Origin: an uncultured Bacteroidota bacterium
GTDB lineage: Bacteria > Bacteroidota > Bacteroidia > Chitinophagales > Chitinophagaceae
Assembly: GCA_903851455.1 (NCBI GenBank)
Contig: CAINOM010000034.1
Location: 1 to 20,367 of the forward strand
Length of the DNA stretch: 20,367 nt
Reading direction: 5' to 3'
Shown here one piece after another: positions 7,563-16,153 of the stretch (positions are counted from its first letter, which is position 1; the number at the start of each line of letters is the position of its first letter). A model generated the notes under the pieces. It had not been told where the DNA came from and ran no database searches. It saw only the letters and a list, made by a program, of their open reading frames with translations. The position numbers and the translations under genes were made by a program.

Positions 7563-7570
7563 CTAAAGTA
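7563..7570 (-). promoter_or_regulatory. Near-consensus -7 box before paralogue C
   Basis: On the minus strand the sequence reads TACTTTAG, one base off TAnnTTTG, followed by CGAG and the ATG at 7558. If used, transcription would begin at or next to the start codon. I see no TTG at the expected -33 distance. Confidence 0.35.
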
Positions 7571-7594
7571 AATAATATTTACCGTGATCGGAAT

Positions 7595-10500
7595 TTACGT
7601 TTTCACCATCATACCCTCCAAAAACTGCAGAACGTCCGTCATCTTCTTCATCCTGTCTACTACGAGCAGGAAATTCTTCCCTACTTGCTTCAGACGCGCA
7701 TTCCTTGTTTGCGTCTGTATGTATTTGAGGATGTGATTGAAAGTATCCGATTCAAAGTATGGCGACTCCGGGTTACTTACGAAATACAGGCGCATCTGCT
7801 GGCTCTTCAGTATCAGTTTTTCAAAACCGAGCTCCTGCGCTATCTGCCGGCAGCGCAACGTGGTAAACAAGTCCTGCACCTGCGGCGGGATCGGCCCGAA
7901 CCGGTCAGTGAGCTCAGTGGCGAACTTATTGAGCTCTTCCTCGTTCTCTATATCATCCAGCTGCGTGTATAACGATAAGCGCTCCGTGATATTTGTAACG
8001 TAGGTATCAGGAATAAGTATTTCCAGGTCGGTGTCGATGGTACAGTCACTGACGAAATCTTTCTTGCGGTTGATCTCTTCCGCAAACACCTCCTTAAAGT
8101 CGGTGGTACGCAACTCGCGCATGGCCTCAGCGAGTATCTTTTGATACATTTCAAAACCGATCTCCGCTATAAAGCCGCTCTGCTCACCGCCAAGCAGATT
8201 GCCCGCTCCTCGAATGTCAAGGTCGCGCATGGCGATCTGGAAGCCGCTGCCGAGTTCATTGAATTGCTCCAGTGTCTGCAGGCGCTTACGGCTGTCGTTT
8301 GGCAGCAGGCTCATCGGCGGTGCTACCAGGTAGCAAAACGCCTTCTTATTGCTACGTCCCACCCTGCCACGCAACTGGTGGAGATCGCTCAGTCCGAACT
8401 GGTGTGCGTTGTTGATGATGATGGTGTTTGCATTCGCTATATCTACCCCACTCTCCACAATGTTGGTGCAACATAAAACATCGAACTCCTTCTCTATAAA
8501 ATTGAACAACGCCTCTTCCAGCTGATGCCCTTCCATCTGACCATGTGCCATACCAATGCGGAGATCAGGGCAGAGGTTGCGGAGCAGGGTTACCATTTCC
8601 GGCAGGCTCTGCACACGGTTGTGCACGAAGAATACCTGGCCGCCACGCTCCGACTCATAGTAGATAGCATCGCGGATCGCATATTCATCAAATACCAGCA
8701 CCTCCGTATGCACAGGCTGCCTGTTAGGCGGCGGGGTATTGATGATACTCAGATCGCGGGCGTTCATGAGCGAAAACTGCAAGGTCCGCGGTATAGGTGT
8801 TGCGGTAAGGGTCAGCGTATCCACACTTGCCTTTAGTTCGCGTAATTTTTCCTTTGATGATACCCCGAATTTTTGCTCTTCGTCTATGATCAGAATGCCA
8901 AGGTCTTTGAATTTCACATCCTTGCCCAGCAAGCCATGTGTGCCAATGACGATATCTATTTTACCTTCTTCAAGCCTCTTGAATATCTCCTTTTTCTCTT
9001 TTGCAGAACGGAAGCGGTTCACATAATCAACATTGCAGGGAAAATCCTTCAACCGCTCCTGGAACGTATTAAAATGCTGAAAGGCAAGAATAGTGGTCGG
9101 TACCAATATGGCCGCCTGCTTGCTATCACCCACGGCTTTGAAGGCAGCACGCACTGCGATCTCTGTTTTTCCAAAGCCCACATCCCCGCACACCAACCGA
9201 TCCATAGGAGCAGGTGTCTCCATATCGCGCTTTACGTCAGCGGTGGCCTTGGCCTGGTCTGGAGTGTCTTCATAAAAGAAGGATGCTTCCAGCTCGGTCT
9301 GTAAATAGCTATCCGGTGAAAACGCGAAGCCTTGCGATGCCTTACGTTTTGCGTACAGCTTTATCAGGTCGGCGGCGATATCCTTTACTTGTTTCTTGGT
9401 CTTGTTCTTTAGCTTCTGCCATGCATCGCTGCCAAGTTTGTTTACCCTGGGCGCTGCGCCTTCTTTGCCTGTGAACTTACTTATTTTGTGCAGTGAATTT
9501 ATGTTCACATACAGCACGTCATTGTCTTTGTAAAGTATACGTATGGCTTCCTGCAGATTTCCGTTCACCTCTATTTTCTGCAATCCGCTGTACACACCCA
9601 CACCATGATCAATGTGCGTCACAAAGTCACCCGGTGTTAGCTCTCTTAATGCGCGCAGCGTAAGTGCCTTCCCTTTTGAATAGGCCTGCTTGACATTGTA
9701 TTTATGATAGCGCTGAAATATCTGGTGATCGGTATAGCAGATCGCTTTCTTATCATGATCAATAAAACCTTTGCTGATGGAGGTAGGTACGGGTACGAAA
9801 AGCACATTGGCGTTGACATCGTCAAAGATGCTCCGTAGGCGCTCCAGCTGCTTCGGATTTTCGGCAAAAATATATACTACATATTTTTCCGCCAGTCTCT
9901 TTTGCAGATCGCCGATCAGCATATTGAACTGACGATTGAATACCGGCTGTTCTTCGGTCGCAAACTGAAATGTGGCATCGATGGCATCACCTGTTATTTT
10001 CTCCAGCGAATGATTATACCACTCGATGAGATGCCGCTGCTTTATTTTTTCCTGCCAGGCACCACCGGTTTCGAAGTCTGCCTTAGATATCTCCTTCAGC
10101 ATTTCTTCTTCGTGGTCTATAGCTACCTGGCCCAGCTCCATCTTATCGGGCAGATCAGCTTCCATCTTTGCGAGGCGTCCTATAGTAAATGAAAGATCCT
10201 TTGCCCAGAACACCGTATTCTCTGGCAGGTAGTCGAGCAGCGATACCTTTTCCTGTGTTTCGAATTTAGTTTCAATATTAGGCAGGATGGATACCTGCAG
10301 CAGCTTACGCTCAGATAGCTGTGTCTCGGGATTGAAGATACGTATGCTGTCCACCTCTGTATCAAACAACTCTATACGATAAGGATGCTCATTGCCGAAC
10401 GAATAAATATCCAGGATACCTCCGCGCATGGCAAACTGGCCTGGCTCATAAACAAAATCTTCGCGCCTGAAACCGAGTGATACAAAGCGTTCCAGCATGG

Positions 10501-10972
10501 CATCTACCTGCAAGGCCTCGCCCACTTTTATACTGATCATGTTATCAGACAGTGACGACGGATTTACCACCCGTTCGAACAGCGCCTCAGGATAAGTGAC
10601 CAGTATCTTCTTATTGACTTTTTTACCGGTGAACTTTGTAAGTGCTTCCGTACGCAACATTACGTGGCTGCTGTTCAGTTCATTGAAATAACCTGTCCTT
10701 TTAAAGGAATCAGGGAAATAGAAAATATCCAGCCCCTGTGTAAGATGCTCAATGTCGTTGTGGAAGTAGGCCGCCTCTTCTTTATCATTTAAGATGAAGA
10801 CGTGATTCACATCTGTGAGACGCCATAGTGCGCTTGCGATAAAGTTCACCGAAGAGCCACGGAGGTTATCGAGATAGACCCTTAGTTTGTGGCCGGGCAA
10901 AGTGATCCCCGCCGCTATTTGTTTTAAGCGGATATCATTTTGGTACAAGCCCTGCAGCACATCCAGATTCAT
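7595..10972 (-). CDS. mfd: Transcription-repair coupling factor Mfd
   Basis: Mfd is an ATP-driven DNA translocase that removes RNA polymerase stalled at lesions and recruits the UvrAB excision machinery. From the ATG at 10972 it has 1125 residues, a normal length. Positions below are in this numbering. There is a UvrB-like N-terminal module (YPEALFERVV about 127-136), an RNA polymerase-interaction domain (about 445-500, GDFVTHIDHGVGVY), Walker A GDVGFGKT (596-603), the DEEQ box (697-700), LTATPIPRT (722-730) and motif VI QLRGRVGRS (866-874). A TRCF C-terminal domain follows. An open frame extends 19 residues upstream to a GTG at 11029, but a perfect -7 box (10981-10988) lies inside that extension, and MNLDVLQGLYQ looks like the family's usual start. 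The SGNH trio follows 36 bases downstream. Confidence 0.97.
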   Translation of the reverse strand: MNLDVLQGLYQNDIRLKQIAAGITLPGHKLRVYLDNLRGSSVNFIASALWRLTDVNHVFILNDKEEAAYFHNDIEHLTQGLDIFYFPDSFKRTGYFNELNSSHVMLRTEALTKFTGKKVNKKILVTYPEALFERVVNPSSLSDNMISIKVGEALQVDAMLERFVSLGFRREDFVYEPGQFAMRGGILDIYSFGNEHPYRIELFDTEVDSIRIFNPETQLSERKLLQVSILPNIETKFETQEKVSLLDYLPENTVFWAKDLSFTIGRLAKMEADLPDKMELGQVAIDHEEEMLKEISKADFETGGAWQEKIKQRHLIEWYNHSLEKITGDAIDATFQFATEEQPVFNRQFNMLIGDLQKRLAEKYVVYIFAENPKQLERLRSIFDDVNANVLFVPVPTSISKGFIDHDKKAICYTDHQIFQRYHKYNVKQAYSKGKALTLRALRELTPGDFVTHIDHGVGVYSGLQKIEVNGNLQEAIRILYKDNDVLYVNINSLHKISKFTGKEGAAPRVNKLGSDAWQKLKNKTKKQVKDIAADLIKLYAKRKASQGFAFSPDSYLQTELEASFFYEDTPDQAKATADVKRDMETPAPMDRLVCGDVGFGKTEIAVRAAFKAVGDSKQAAILVPTTILAFQHFNTFQERLKDFPCNVDYVNRFRSAKEKKEIFKRLEEGKIDIVIGTHGLLGKDVKFKDLGILIIDEEQKFGVSSKEKLRELKASVDTLTLTATPIPRTLQFSLMNARDLSIINTPPPNRQPVHTEVLVFDEYAIRDAIYYESERGGQVFFVHNRVQSLPEMVTLLRNLCPDLRIGMAHGQMEGHQLEEALFNFIEKEFDVLCCTNIVESGVDIANANTIIINNAHQFGLSDLHQLRGRVGRSNKKAFCYLVAPPMSLLPNDSRKRLQTLEQFNELGSGFQIAMRDLDIRGAGNLLGGEQSGFIAEIGFEMYQKILAEAMRELRTTDFKEVFAEEINRKKDFVSDCTIDTDLEILIPDTYVTNITERLSLYTQLDDIENEEELNKFATELTDRFGPIPPQVQDLFTTLRCRQIAQELGFEKLILKSQQMRLYFVSNPESPYFESDTFNHILKYIQTQTRNARLKQVGKNFLLVVDRMKKMTDVLQFLEGMMVKT

Positions 10973-10980
10973 CGGGGCGA

Positions 10981-10988
10981 CAAAGGTA
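10981..10988 (-). promoter_or_regulatory. Consensus -7 box immediately before mfd
   Basis: The minus strand reads TACCTTTG, a perfect TAnnTTTG match, then eight bases and the ATG at 10972. Spacing and sequence are the same as in front of feoB. It implies a leader of only a few bases and supports the shorter mfd start. No clear -33 TTG is seen. Confidence 0.5.
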
Positions 10989-11050
10989 ACGGAATTTGGA
11001 ATTGATAAACCGGGGAATTTAGGCATCACTGCCGCACATATGATGAAATG

Positions 11051-11082
11051 TTTGGCGTCTCCCGAATTATAGAATATCTTTC
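11051..11082 (+). promoter_or_regulatory. Candidate promoter of the small secreted protein
   Basis: TTTG at 11051-11054 and TATCTTTC at 11075-11082 (one base off TAnnTTTG) are 20 bases apart, the usual Bacteroidota -33/-7 spacing. The box ends seven bases before the ATG at 11090. This is the only place in the window where I see both elements at normal spacing. Confidence 0.4.
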
Positions 11083-11089
11083 AAAAAAT

Positions 11090-11374
11090 ATGCTGCACCC
11101 TTTGAAAGCAATCATTTCAATTCTCCTGGTCCTGGCCGGGTTTGCATCTTGCAGGAGTGCCTGGAACCAAACCGATGAGCAATCATTCTACAAAGCGTGC
11201 GTGAATGATGCAAAGACCTGGGCCGGAACACCTGAACAGGCTGCTGCTTACTGCAATTGCATCATCCCCAAAATAAAGGCGAAATACCCCGACGAAAATG
11301 AAGCTATGAAACAGGTAAACCTGCTTTCATCGGACAAGGACCTCCAGGCGTGCAGGGATTCCTTAAAGAAATAA
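11090..11374 (+). CDS. Small secreted Cys-containing putative lipoprotein
   Basis: This is a 94-residue hypothetical protein. Residues 1-20 form a signal peptide (KAIISILLVLAGFAS) ending at Cys21, an acceptable though not classical lipobox (FASC), so it is probably lipidated and exported. The mature part is short and helical, with Cys37, a YCNC pair (Cys55 and Cys57) and a further Cys near the C-terminus, allowing two disulfides. A longer open frame starts at 11048, but the ATG at 11090 places the signal peptide correctly and follows the promoter candidate. The gene diverges from mfd and converges on feoB with an 11-base gap. The YCxC-containing small-protein type is seen among Bacteroidota hypotheticals; I cannot assign a function. 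Confidence 0.7.
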   Translation: MLHPLKAIISILLVLAGFASCRSAWNQTDEQSFYKACVNDAKTWAGTPEQAAAYCNCIIPKIKAKYPDENEAMKQVNLLSSDKDLQACRDSLKK

Positions 11375-11385
11375 TATCAGGGAAC

Positions 11386-13503
11386 CTACTTGAACAACTG
11401 ATACACAAGAAGCGCACTCAGATAAGCGATACTGAACATGTAGGCAAATTGTATTGCCGGATATTTCCAGCTACGCGTTTCACGTTTCACTATGGCAAGG
11501 GTGCTCATACACTGCATCGCGAACACATAAAAGATCAACAACGACAAACCGGCGGCGAGCGTATATACTGGTGAGCCGTCCACTCGCCTGGCTTCTTTCA
11601 TCTTTTCGTGCAGTGTTTCTTTGCCCGCCTCGGCGTCGCCCACACTGTACAGGGTTGCCATCGTACCAACAAATACCTCGCGCGCCGCAAATGACGTAAT
11701 AAGGGCAATGCCTATCTTCCAGTCATAACCCAGCGGCCGGATGAGCGGCTCTATTCCATGTCCCAGTATACCAGCAAAGGAATGTTCGAGTTTCGAGGTC
11801 GCATGCTCATGTTCAATTTCCGCTTTCTGCCCGGGGTGCTGTGCTGCCAGCGCCGCATACTTTTCTTCTACAGCCCTCATTTGCTCGGATGGCCCAAATG
11901 CTGCAAGCGCCCACAGTATTAGTGCCAGCACAATGATCACCTTACCTACATCCCTGATAAATATTTTTCCTTTTTCGATCATAGTAGTACCTACGTTCTT
12001 CCAGCGTGGTGCGCGGTACACCGGCAGCTCCATAAGGAAGAAAGTGCGCTCCTTTGTTTTTATCAGGAAGTTCATAACCTTGGCTACCAGCAGGGCCATG
12101 AAGAAACCAAGCAGGTATAAACCCATGAGCACAAGGCCCTGCAAATTAAAGACACCAAGAAGCGAACGTTGTGGCACAACCAGCGCTATCAGCATCGTAT
12201 AGACCGGTAACCTCGCAGAGCAACTCATCAGCGGAGTAACCATAATAGTAATGAGCCGCTCCTTCTTATTTTGAATGGTACGGGCAGCCATGATGGCCGG
12301 CACAGCGCATGCCATGCCGCTGATGAGCGGCATTACCGAGCGACCATTGAGCCCGGCGCTGCGCATAATGCGGTCTGTGAGGAAGCTGATACGCGCCATA
12401 TACCCGCTATCCTCAAGGATAGTTATCAGCCCGAACAATATCATGATCTGGGGCACAAAGACAGCAATGCCGCTGATGCCAGCCAAAACGCCGTTTACCA
12501 GCAGGTCCTTAAATATGCCCGCGGGCAGGATGGCATTGAGGCCATTACCAGCATAAACAAAGCCTTGTTCTACCCAATCCATAGGATAGCGTGCCAACCA
12601 GAATATACTTTGAAACAAAAGGAAAAGCACGCCAAGCAGGATGAGGTTGCCATAGACCGGGTGCAGCAGCACTTTGTCAAAACGTTCGCTCACCACCATC
12701 TTCTTCATGGGGCTGTCCATAGCCACGCACCGTTGCATGATGGTATCTATCTTCTTATACCGCTGCATGATCTCCTCTGCCTGTACTTTCGATTTTTGAA
12801 AACCGGCCTCACCCAGCAATGCAGCTATCCTGATTCGCTGCGCCGCATTAATGTATCTCAGTTCATTGTAATTGCACGCAATGTGCAATGCACCATAGTT
12901 ACTGTACAGCGCAGATATAGATCGTATTTCCTGCAGCCAGTCGCCGGTTATCGCAGGCAGATCTATAAAATCAGGTAAGGAAACGCGTTTGGCTTGTTGC
13001 TGGTCAACTATTGCTTTTTTCAGGAGCCCCATCCCCCGGTTCCGCCTGGGGTTCACTGTCACCACCGGCACGCCCATCATTGCAGACAGCGCTTCGGTAT
13101 CAACAGTGATGCCTTTTTGCCGGGCGATGTCCATCATAGTGAGCACTATGACCACCGGCATTTTCAAGTCTATGATCTGTGAGCAGAAAAGCAGGTTACG
13201 CTTGAGGTTGGACGCATCTGCAATCACAATTATCAGGTCCGGCCGGTCTGCACTTTTCTGGTTCAGCAACACCTCGTAGGTAACCTGTTCATCGGCGCTT
13301 TTAGGGTACAAACTATAGGTGCCCGGCAGGTCGATGATACTGGCTGTGAGTGTATCGGATATCTTCGATATGCCGGTTTTTTTGTCCACAGTAACCCCCG
13401 GAAAATTCCCTACCTTCTGGTTAAGACCGGTAAGGGCATTAAAAAGGGAACTTTTGCCGCTGTTGGGGTTACCCACCAGGGCTATGGTATAATTACTACT
13501 CAT
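11386..13503 (-). CDS. feoB: Ferrous iron transporter FeoB
   Basis: FeoB is the inner-membrane Fe(II) uptake protein with a cytosolic G domain. This one has 705 residues, slightly shorter than E. coli FeoB. G1 is GNPNSGKS (11-18), G2 lies in FPGVT (34-38) and G3 is DLPG (58-61). G4 reads TMMD (122-125) instead of the usual NxxD, and the G5 area reads VTVNPRRNRG rather than a plain SA motif. The membrane part begins near residue 283. It has the two Gate signatures, GMACAVPAIMAARTI with Cys399 and MSCSARLPVY with Cys428, and a charged His-rich loop about 560-575. No FeoA or FeoC gene, and no FeoA fusion, is present. The start at 13503 sits next to a consensus -7 box. It converges on the small lipoprotein gene. 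Confidence 0.96.
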   Translation of the reverse strand: MSSNYTIALVGNPNSGKSSLFNALTGLNQKVGNFPGVTVDKKTGISKISDTLTASIIDLPGTYSLYPKSADEQVTYEVLLNQKSADRPDLIIVIADASNLKRNLLFCSQIIDLKMPVVIVLTMMDIARQKGITVDTEALSAMMGVPVVTVNPRRNRGMGLLKKAIVDQQQAKRVSLPDFIDLPAITGDWLQEIRSISALYSNYGALHIACNYNELRYINAAQRIRIAALLGEAGFQKSKVQAEEIMQRYKKIDTIMQRCVAMDSPMKKMVVSERFDKVLLHPVYGNLILLGVLFLLFQSIFWLARYPMDWVEQGFVYAGNGLNAILPAGIFKDLLVNGVLAGISGIAVFVPQIMILFGLITILEDSGYMARISFLTDRIMRSAGLNGRSVMPLISGMACAVPAIMAARTIQNKKERLITIMVTPLMSCSARLPVYTMLIALVVPQRSLLGVFNLQGLVLMGLYLLGFFMALLVAKVMNFLIKTKERTFFLMELPVYRAPRWKNVGTTMIEKGKIFIRDVGKVIIVLALILWALAAFGPSEQMRAVEEKYAALAAQHPGQKAEIEHEHATSKLEHSFAGILGHGIEPLIRPLGYDWKIGIALITSFAAREVFVGTMATLYSVGDAEAGKETLHEKMKEARRVDGSPVYTLAAGLSLLIFYVFAMQCMSTLAIVKRETRSWKYPAIQFAYMFSIAYLSALLVYQLFK

Positions 13504-13511
13504 TCAGGCCG

Positions 13512-13519
13512 CAAAGGTA
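13512..13519 (-). promoter_or_regulatory. Consensus -7 box immediately before feoB
   Basis: The minus strand reads TACCTTTG, an exact TAnnTTTG match, ending eight bases before the feoB ATG. The remaining divergent gap to the EGF lipoprotein gene (13520-13685) is AT-rich. I see no Fur-box-like palindrome that I would defend and no TTG at the -33 distance. Confidence 0.5.
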
Positions 13520-13685
13520 CAGATAACACGGTACTCTTAACTTCATAAGACATTGAATACAAAGAATTTCCCGAATATGTAAACAGCTGTATTTTTCCAA
13601 TGCTATACAACTATTTGTTAAACTCCTAATAGAGAATTGGATAATGCAAATAGCATAGCTTAATTTTACTCCCTTCCATTAAACT

Positions 13686-13693
13686 TAAATTTC
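13686..13693 (+). promoter_or_regulatory. Near-consensus -7 box before the EGF lipoprotein gene
   Basis: TAAATTTC, one base off TAnnTTTG, is followed by GTTT and the GTG start at 13698. If it is a promoter, the mRNA would begin at the start codon. There is no -33 TTG at the right distance. Confidence 0.3.
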
Positions 13694-13697
13694 GTTT

Positions 13698-14231
13698 GTG
13701 AAATCATTTCGCCATTTTTCGATCACTGCGGTGCTCATAGCATTAGTTGCCTGCTCACTTATATATGTAAGTTGTAAGAACAAATGTGGCAGCACCACAT
13801 GCCAGAACGGGGGAACATGTGACAATAATGTGTGCATATGCCCGATTGGCTATTCCGGCAATTCCTGCCAGACAGGATGGTCTGACGCAGCGGTTGGGAC
13901 TTACACCTGCTCAAGGTCTAATTGCTCACCTGCAGTATCCGGCACAAACACATGGCAGAGTGCAATAACAAAGGACGCAACCAATAGTGGTTACACCCTG
14001 GACATTTCCAATTTCAATAATTCCAACACGACCGTTGTTGCTACCATCGACAGCGCCGTCGCCGGCACCAGTCAGCGCGTAACGATCAGCGGAACTAATG
14101 GTATAGGCACCAATGCGTCCGGGTATCTCACTATCATAAATTCAACCACCACTATGTCGTTACATTTCACCACTTATTCGGGCAATGGAGTAATAGGCTC
14201 TGAGTGTGATATGGTACTGAGAAAGGAATAG
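13698..14231 (+). CDS. Lipoprotein with one EGF-like domain
   Basis: This is a 177-residue exported protein with a GTG start. Its hydrophobic signal (about 8-25) offers two lipidation sites, Cys19 (LVAC, a classical lipobox) and Cys26 (YVSC). Six cysteines at 30, 35, 41, 46, 48 and 57 with NGGTC and GYSGNSC fit the EGF pattern C-x4-C-x5-C-x4-C-x-C-x8-C exactly. The rest (about 62-177) is rich in Thr, Ser, Asn and Gly with alternating hydrophobics, so probably a beta barrel or sandwich. It opens with GTYTCSRSNC and has a late Cys in SECDM that could bond to one of these. EGF plus a beta domain in a surface lipoprotein suggests protein or glycan contact outside the cell, but the partner is unknown. 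It converges on bioA with a 10-base gap. Confidence 0.8.
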   Translation: MKSFRHFSITAVLIALVACSLIYVSCKNKCGSTTCQNGGTCDNNVCICPIGYSGNSCQTGWSDAAVGTYTCSRSNCSPAVSGTNTWQSAITKDATNSGYTLDISNFNNSNTTVVATIDSAVAGTSQRVTISGTNGIGTNASGYLTIINSTTTMSLHFTTYSGNGVIGSECDMVLRKE

Positions 14232-14254
14232 CTCAATCACTTTAAAGCTGTTCC
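14225..14254. terminator. Hairpin between the EGF lipoprotein gene and bioA
   Basis: GGAATAGCT (14225-14233) pairs with AGCTGTTCC (14246-14254), nine pairs including one wobble, around a 12-base loop. It covers the stop codons of both convergent genes. On the minus strand it is followed by TTTCTC, a poor T-tract. It may serve as a shared terminator. Confidence 0.35.
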
Positions 14255-15513
14255 AGGAATTCCCTGATACTTGCATATACATACTCCAGCTCTTCGTTAC
14301 TGATACAGTATGGAGGCAGCAGGTAGATTACATTCCCGATAGGTCTTAAGACGATCTTTTTACTGATAAAGAACCGGTACATTACATCGCGCATGCTATG
14401 GTGATAGGAAGGCGTATCCGTTTTGAATTCTATAGCTATGATGGTTCCCGTCTGCCGTACTTCTGCGATCGCGCGATGGGTGCTGATCGTTTGGGCGAAT
14501 GCCTTGTGTGCTTTTACTATTCTTGCGCGGCTTTCCGTGCAGCTATCCTGCAGTAAAAGATCAAGGCTTGCAAGGGCTGCCGCGCATATAGTAGGATTGG
14601 CGGTAAATGAATGTCCGTGGTACAACATCTTTGTACGGTCGTCGTCATAAAAGGCATCAAAAATCTCCTGCGAGCATGCTGTAACACCCAAGGGCATTGC
14701 GCCGCCCGTGAGACCTTTTGATAGGGTCACCATATCTGGCGCAGTACGTATTTGATCACACGCAAACAATGAACCGGTGCGGCCGAATCCCGTCATTACT
14801 TCGTCCGCAATAATAAGTGCATTGTACTTTTTGCACAGGCCAAAAAAAGCGTCCAATGTTGCAGGGCTGTACATGCACATGCCGGCAGATCCCTGTACCA
14901 GCGGCTCTGCAATGAATGCGGCAACATCTCCCTGCTGTAACAATGTTTCCAGCGCCGCGATACTTGCTGCCTCATTCCCGGTTCCTGGAAACGGGATAAA
15001 CGCGACATCAAAAAGAAAGTCGGTAAATGCCTCCGTAAAGACACTACGTCCGCTTACGGCCATTGCGCCAAAGGTATCTCCGTGATACGCATTTTGCAGT
15101 GCCACAAGTCTCTTCTTTTTAAGGCCCTTGTTGTTCCAGTACTGCAGCGACATTTTGATGGCTACCTCTGCGGCTGTAGAGCCATTGTCGGAATAGAATA
15201 TTTTAGACGGCTTGCCCGGCAATATTTCCAGCAGGCGCTCAGCAAGGCGCACAGCGGGCTCATGAGTGAAACCGGCAAATATGCAATGCTCCAGCACCGC
15301 TGCCTGCTCACTCACTTTTTGAGCTATATGTGGATGCGAATGCCCGTGCAGATTCACCCACCAGGACGAAATAGCGTCTATATAACGGTTGCCATCCTCA
15401 TCAATAAGCCATACACCCTCACCCTTTACAATAGCTATAGCTTCGGGCCATGCTTTCATGGGCGTGTAAGGATGCCATATTACTTCACGATCACGTTCTC
15501 TTATGTTCGGCAT
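14242..15513 (-). CDS. bioA: Adenosylmethionine-8-amino-7-oxononanoate aminotransferase
   Basis: BioA transfers the amino group of S-adenosylmethionine to 8-amino-7-oxononanoate (KAPA), giving 7,8-diaminopelargonate, the third of the four late biotin steps. The 423-residue protein is a class III PLP aminotransferase. It has the BioA-specific substrate-site SSWWVNLHGHSHP (49-61), Gly-Ser at 111-112 for the PLP phosphate, Tyr143 in YHGDT, Asp237 in DEVMTGFGRTG, and the PLP lysine Lys266 in SKGLTGGAMPLG. Tandem Trp51-Trp52 and the bio context separate it from ornithine or GABA aminotransferases. It starts six bases after the bioD stop and is the last gene of the operon. Confidence 0.97.
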   Translation of the reverse strand: MPNIRERDREVIWHPYTPMKAWPEAIAIVKGEGVWLIDEDGNRYIDAISSWWVNLHGHSHPHIAQKVSEQAAVLEHCIFAGFTHEPAVRLAERLLEILPGKPSKIFYSDNGSTAAEVAIKMSLQYWNNKGLKKKRLVALQNAYHGDTFGAMAVSGRSVFTEAFTDFLFDVAFIPFPGTGNEAASIAALETLLQQGDVAAFIAEPLVQGSAGMCMYSPATLDAFFGLCKKYNALIIADEVMTGFGRTGSLFACDQIRTAPDMVTLSKGLTGGAMPLGVTACSQEIFDAFYDDDRTKMLYHGHSFTANPTICAAALASLDLLLQDSCTESRARIVKAHKAFAQTISTHRAIAEVRQTGTIIAIEFKTDTPSYHHSMRDVMYRFFISKKIVLRPIGNVIYLLPPYCISNEELEYVYASIREFLEQL

Positions 15514-15519
15514 TTTCGT

Positions 15520-16149
15520 TTAAAAGTTAAGATCAACAAGTGATTGTTTTATTTGCGATGCACAAGCCCGGACTGTACTCTTATCTAGGACTTCAAAATG
15601 CGGTATCCGTGCAATTATTGGCACCTCTGAGTATTGCGTAATAAAGGTCTCGGAAGCTTCGTTTGCAACGCCATTTACTATTATCCCCAACAGCCCGATA
15701 CCCCTGCTTCTTAATACTTCTATACTCATCAGAGTATGATTGATGCTGCCAAGGTAATTTTGCGAAACAAGAATAGCCGGCATTTTATAATGTGATACAA
15801 AATCAGCCATGGTTGTCGTTGCAGACATCGGAGATAGTATACCGCCCGCAGTTTCAACCAGTAGTGTGTTGGCAGTCTTTGGCCATATGAATTTTGTATA
15901 GTCCACTTCCACATTATCTATTGCGGCAGCGGCATGGGGCGACAGAGGCTGTGTCAATATTATCGCTTCATCATGCACACGCCTGTTGCCATCGCTTAGC
16001 AATTGTCTTACGGTTTGTGCATCTCTTTCTTCTGTGCCTGCCTGCACAGGTTTCCAGTAATCAGCACCCATAGCCTCCGCCAGTACTGCCGCAGCAATTG
16101 TTTTGCCAATGCCCGTATGGATGCCAAGTATAGCGATGGAATTATTCAT
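15520..16149 (-). CDS. bioD: Dethiobiotin synthetase
   Basis: BioD closes the ureido ring of dethiobiotin from diaminopelargonate, CO2 and ATP. The 209-residue protein has the P-loop GIHTGIGKT (9-17). Here His11 stands where E. coli BioD has Asp in GTDTxVGKT; the rest of the loop including Lys16-Thr17 is intact. Lys33 in WKPVQAG matches the conserved substrate lysine. VETAGGILSPMS (about residues 94-105) matches the family's EGAGG segment, with Thr in place of the first Gly. The length is slightly under the usual 220-240. It lies between bioF (33 bases upstream) and bioA (6 bases downstream) and has a possible internal promoter just before its ATG. The context makes the assignment secure. Confidence 0.94.
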   Translation of the reverse strand: MNNSIAILGIHTGIGKTIAAAVLAEAMGADYWKPVQAGTEERDAQTVRQLLSDGNRRVHDEAIILTQPLSPHAAAAIDNVEVDYTKFIWPKTANTLLVETAGGILSPMSATTTMADFVSHYKMPAILVSQNYLGSINHTLMSIEVLRSRGIGLLGIIVNGVANEASETFITQYSEVPIIARIPHFEVLDKSTVRACASQIKQSLVDLNF

Positions 16150-16153
16150 AGCG

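Noticed and set aside
8873..9304. Plus-strand open frame of 143 codons
   Set aside because: Antisense to the helicase core of mfd, where the minus-strand product has all helicase motifs.
10973..11029. Upstream extension of mfd to a GTG at 11029
   Set aside because: A perfect TACCTTTG box lies within it, eight bases from the ATG at 10972, with the same spacing as at feoB, so the extension is probably promoter DNA.
12271..12978. Plus-strand open frame of 235 codons
   Set aside because: It lies wholly inside feoB on the other strand and is His/Arg-rich without domain signals, as expected for a shadow frame.
15082..15543. Plus-strand open frame of 153 codons
   Set aside because: Antisense to bioA and the bioA/bioD junction; no motif and no promoter.
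15620..15645. Possible sigma-54 -24/-12 site (TGGCAC then TTGC)
   Set aside because: The two parts are separated by nine bases instead of five, and the site lies inside bioD.
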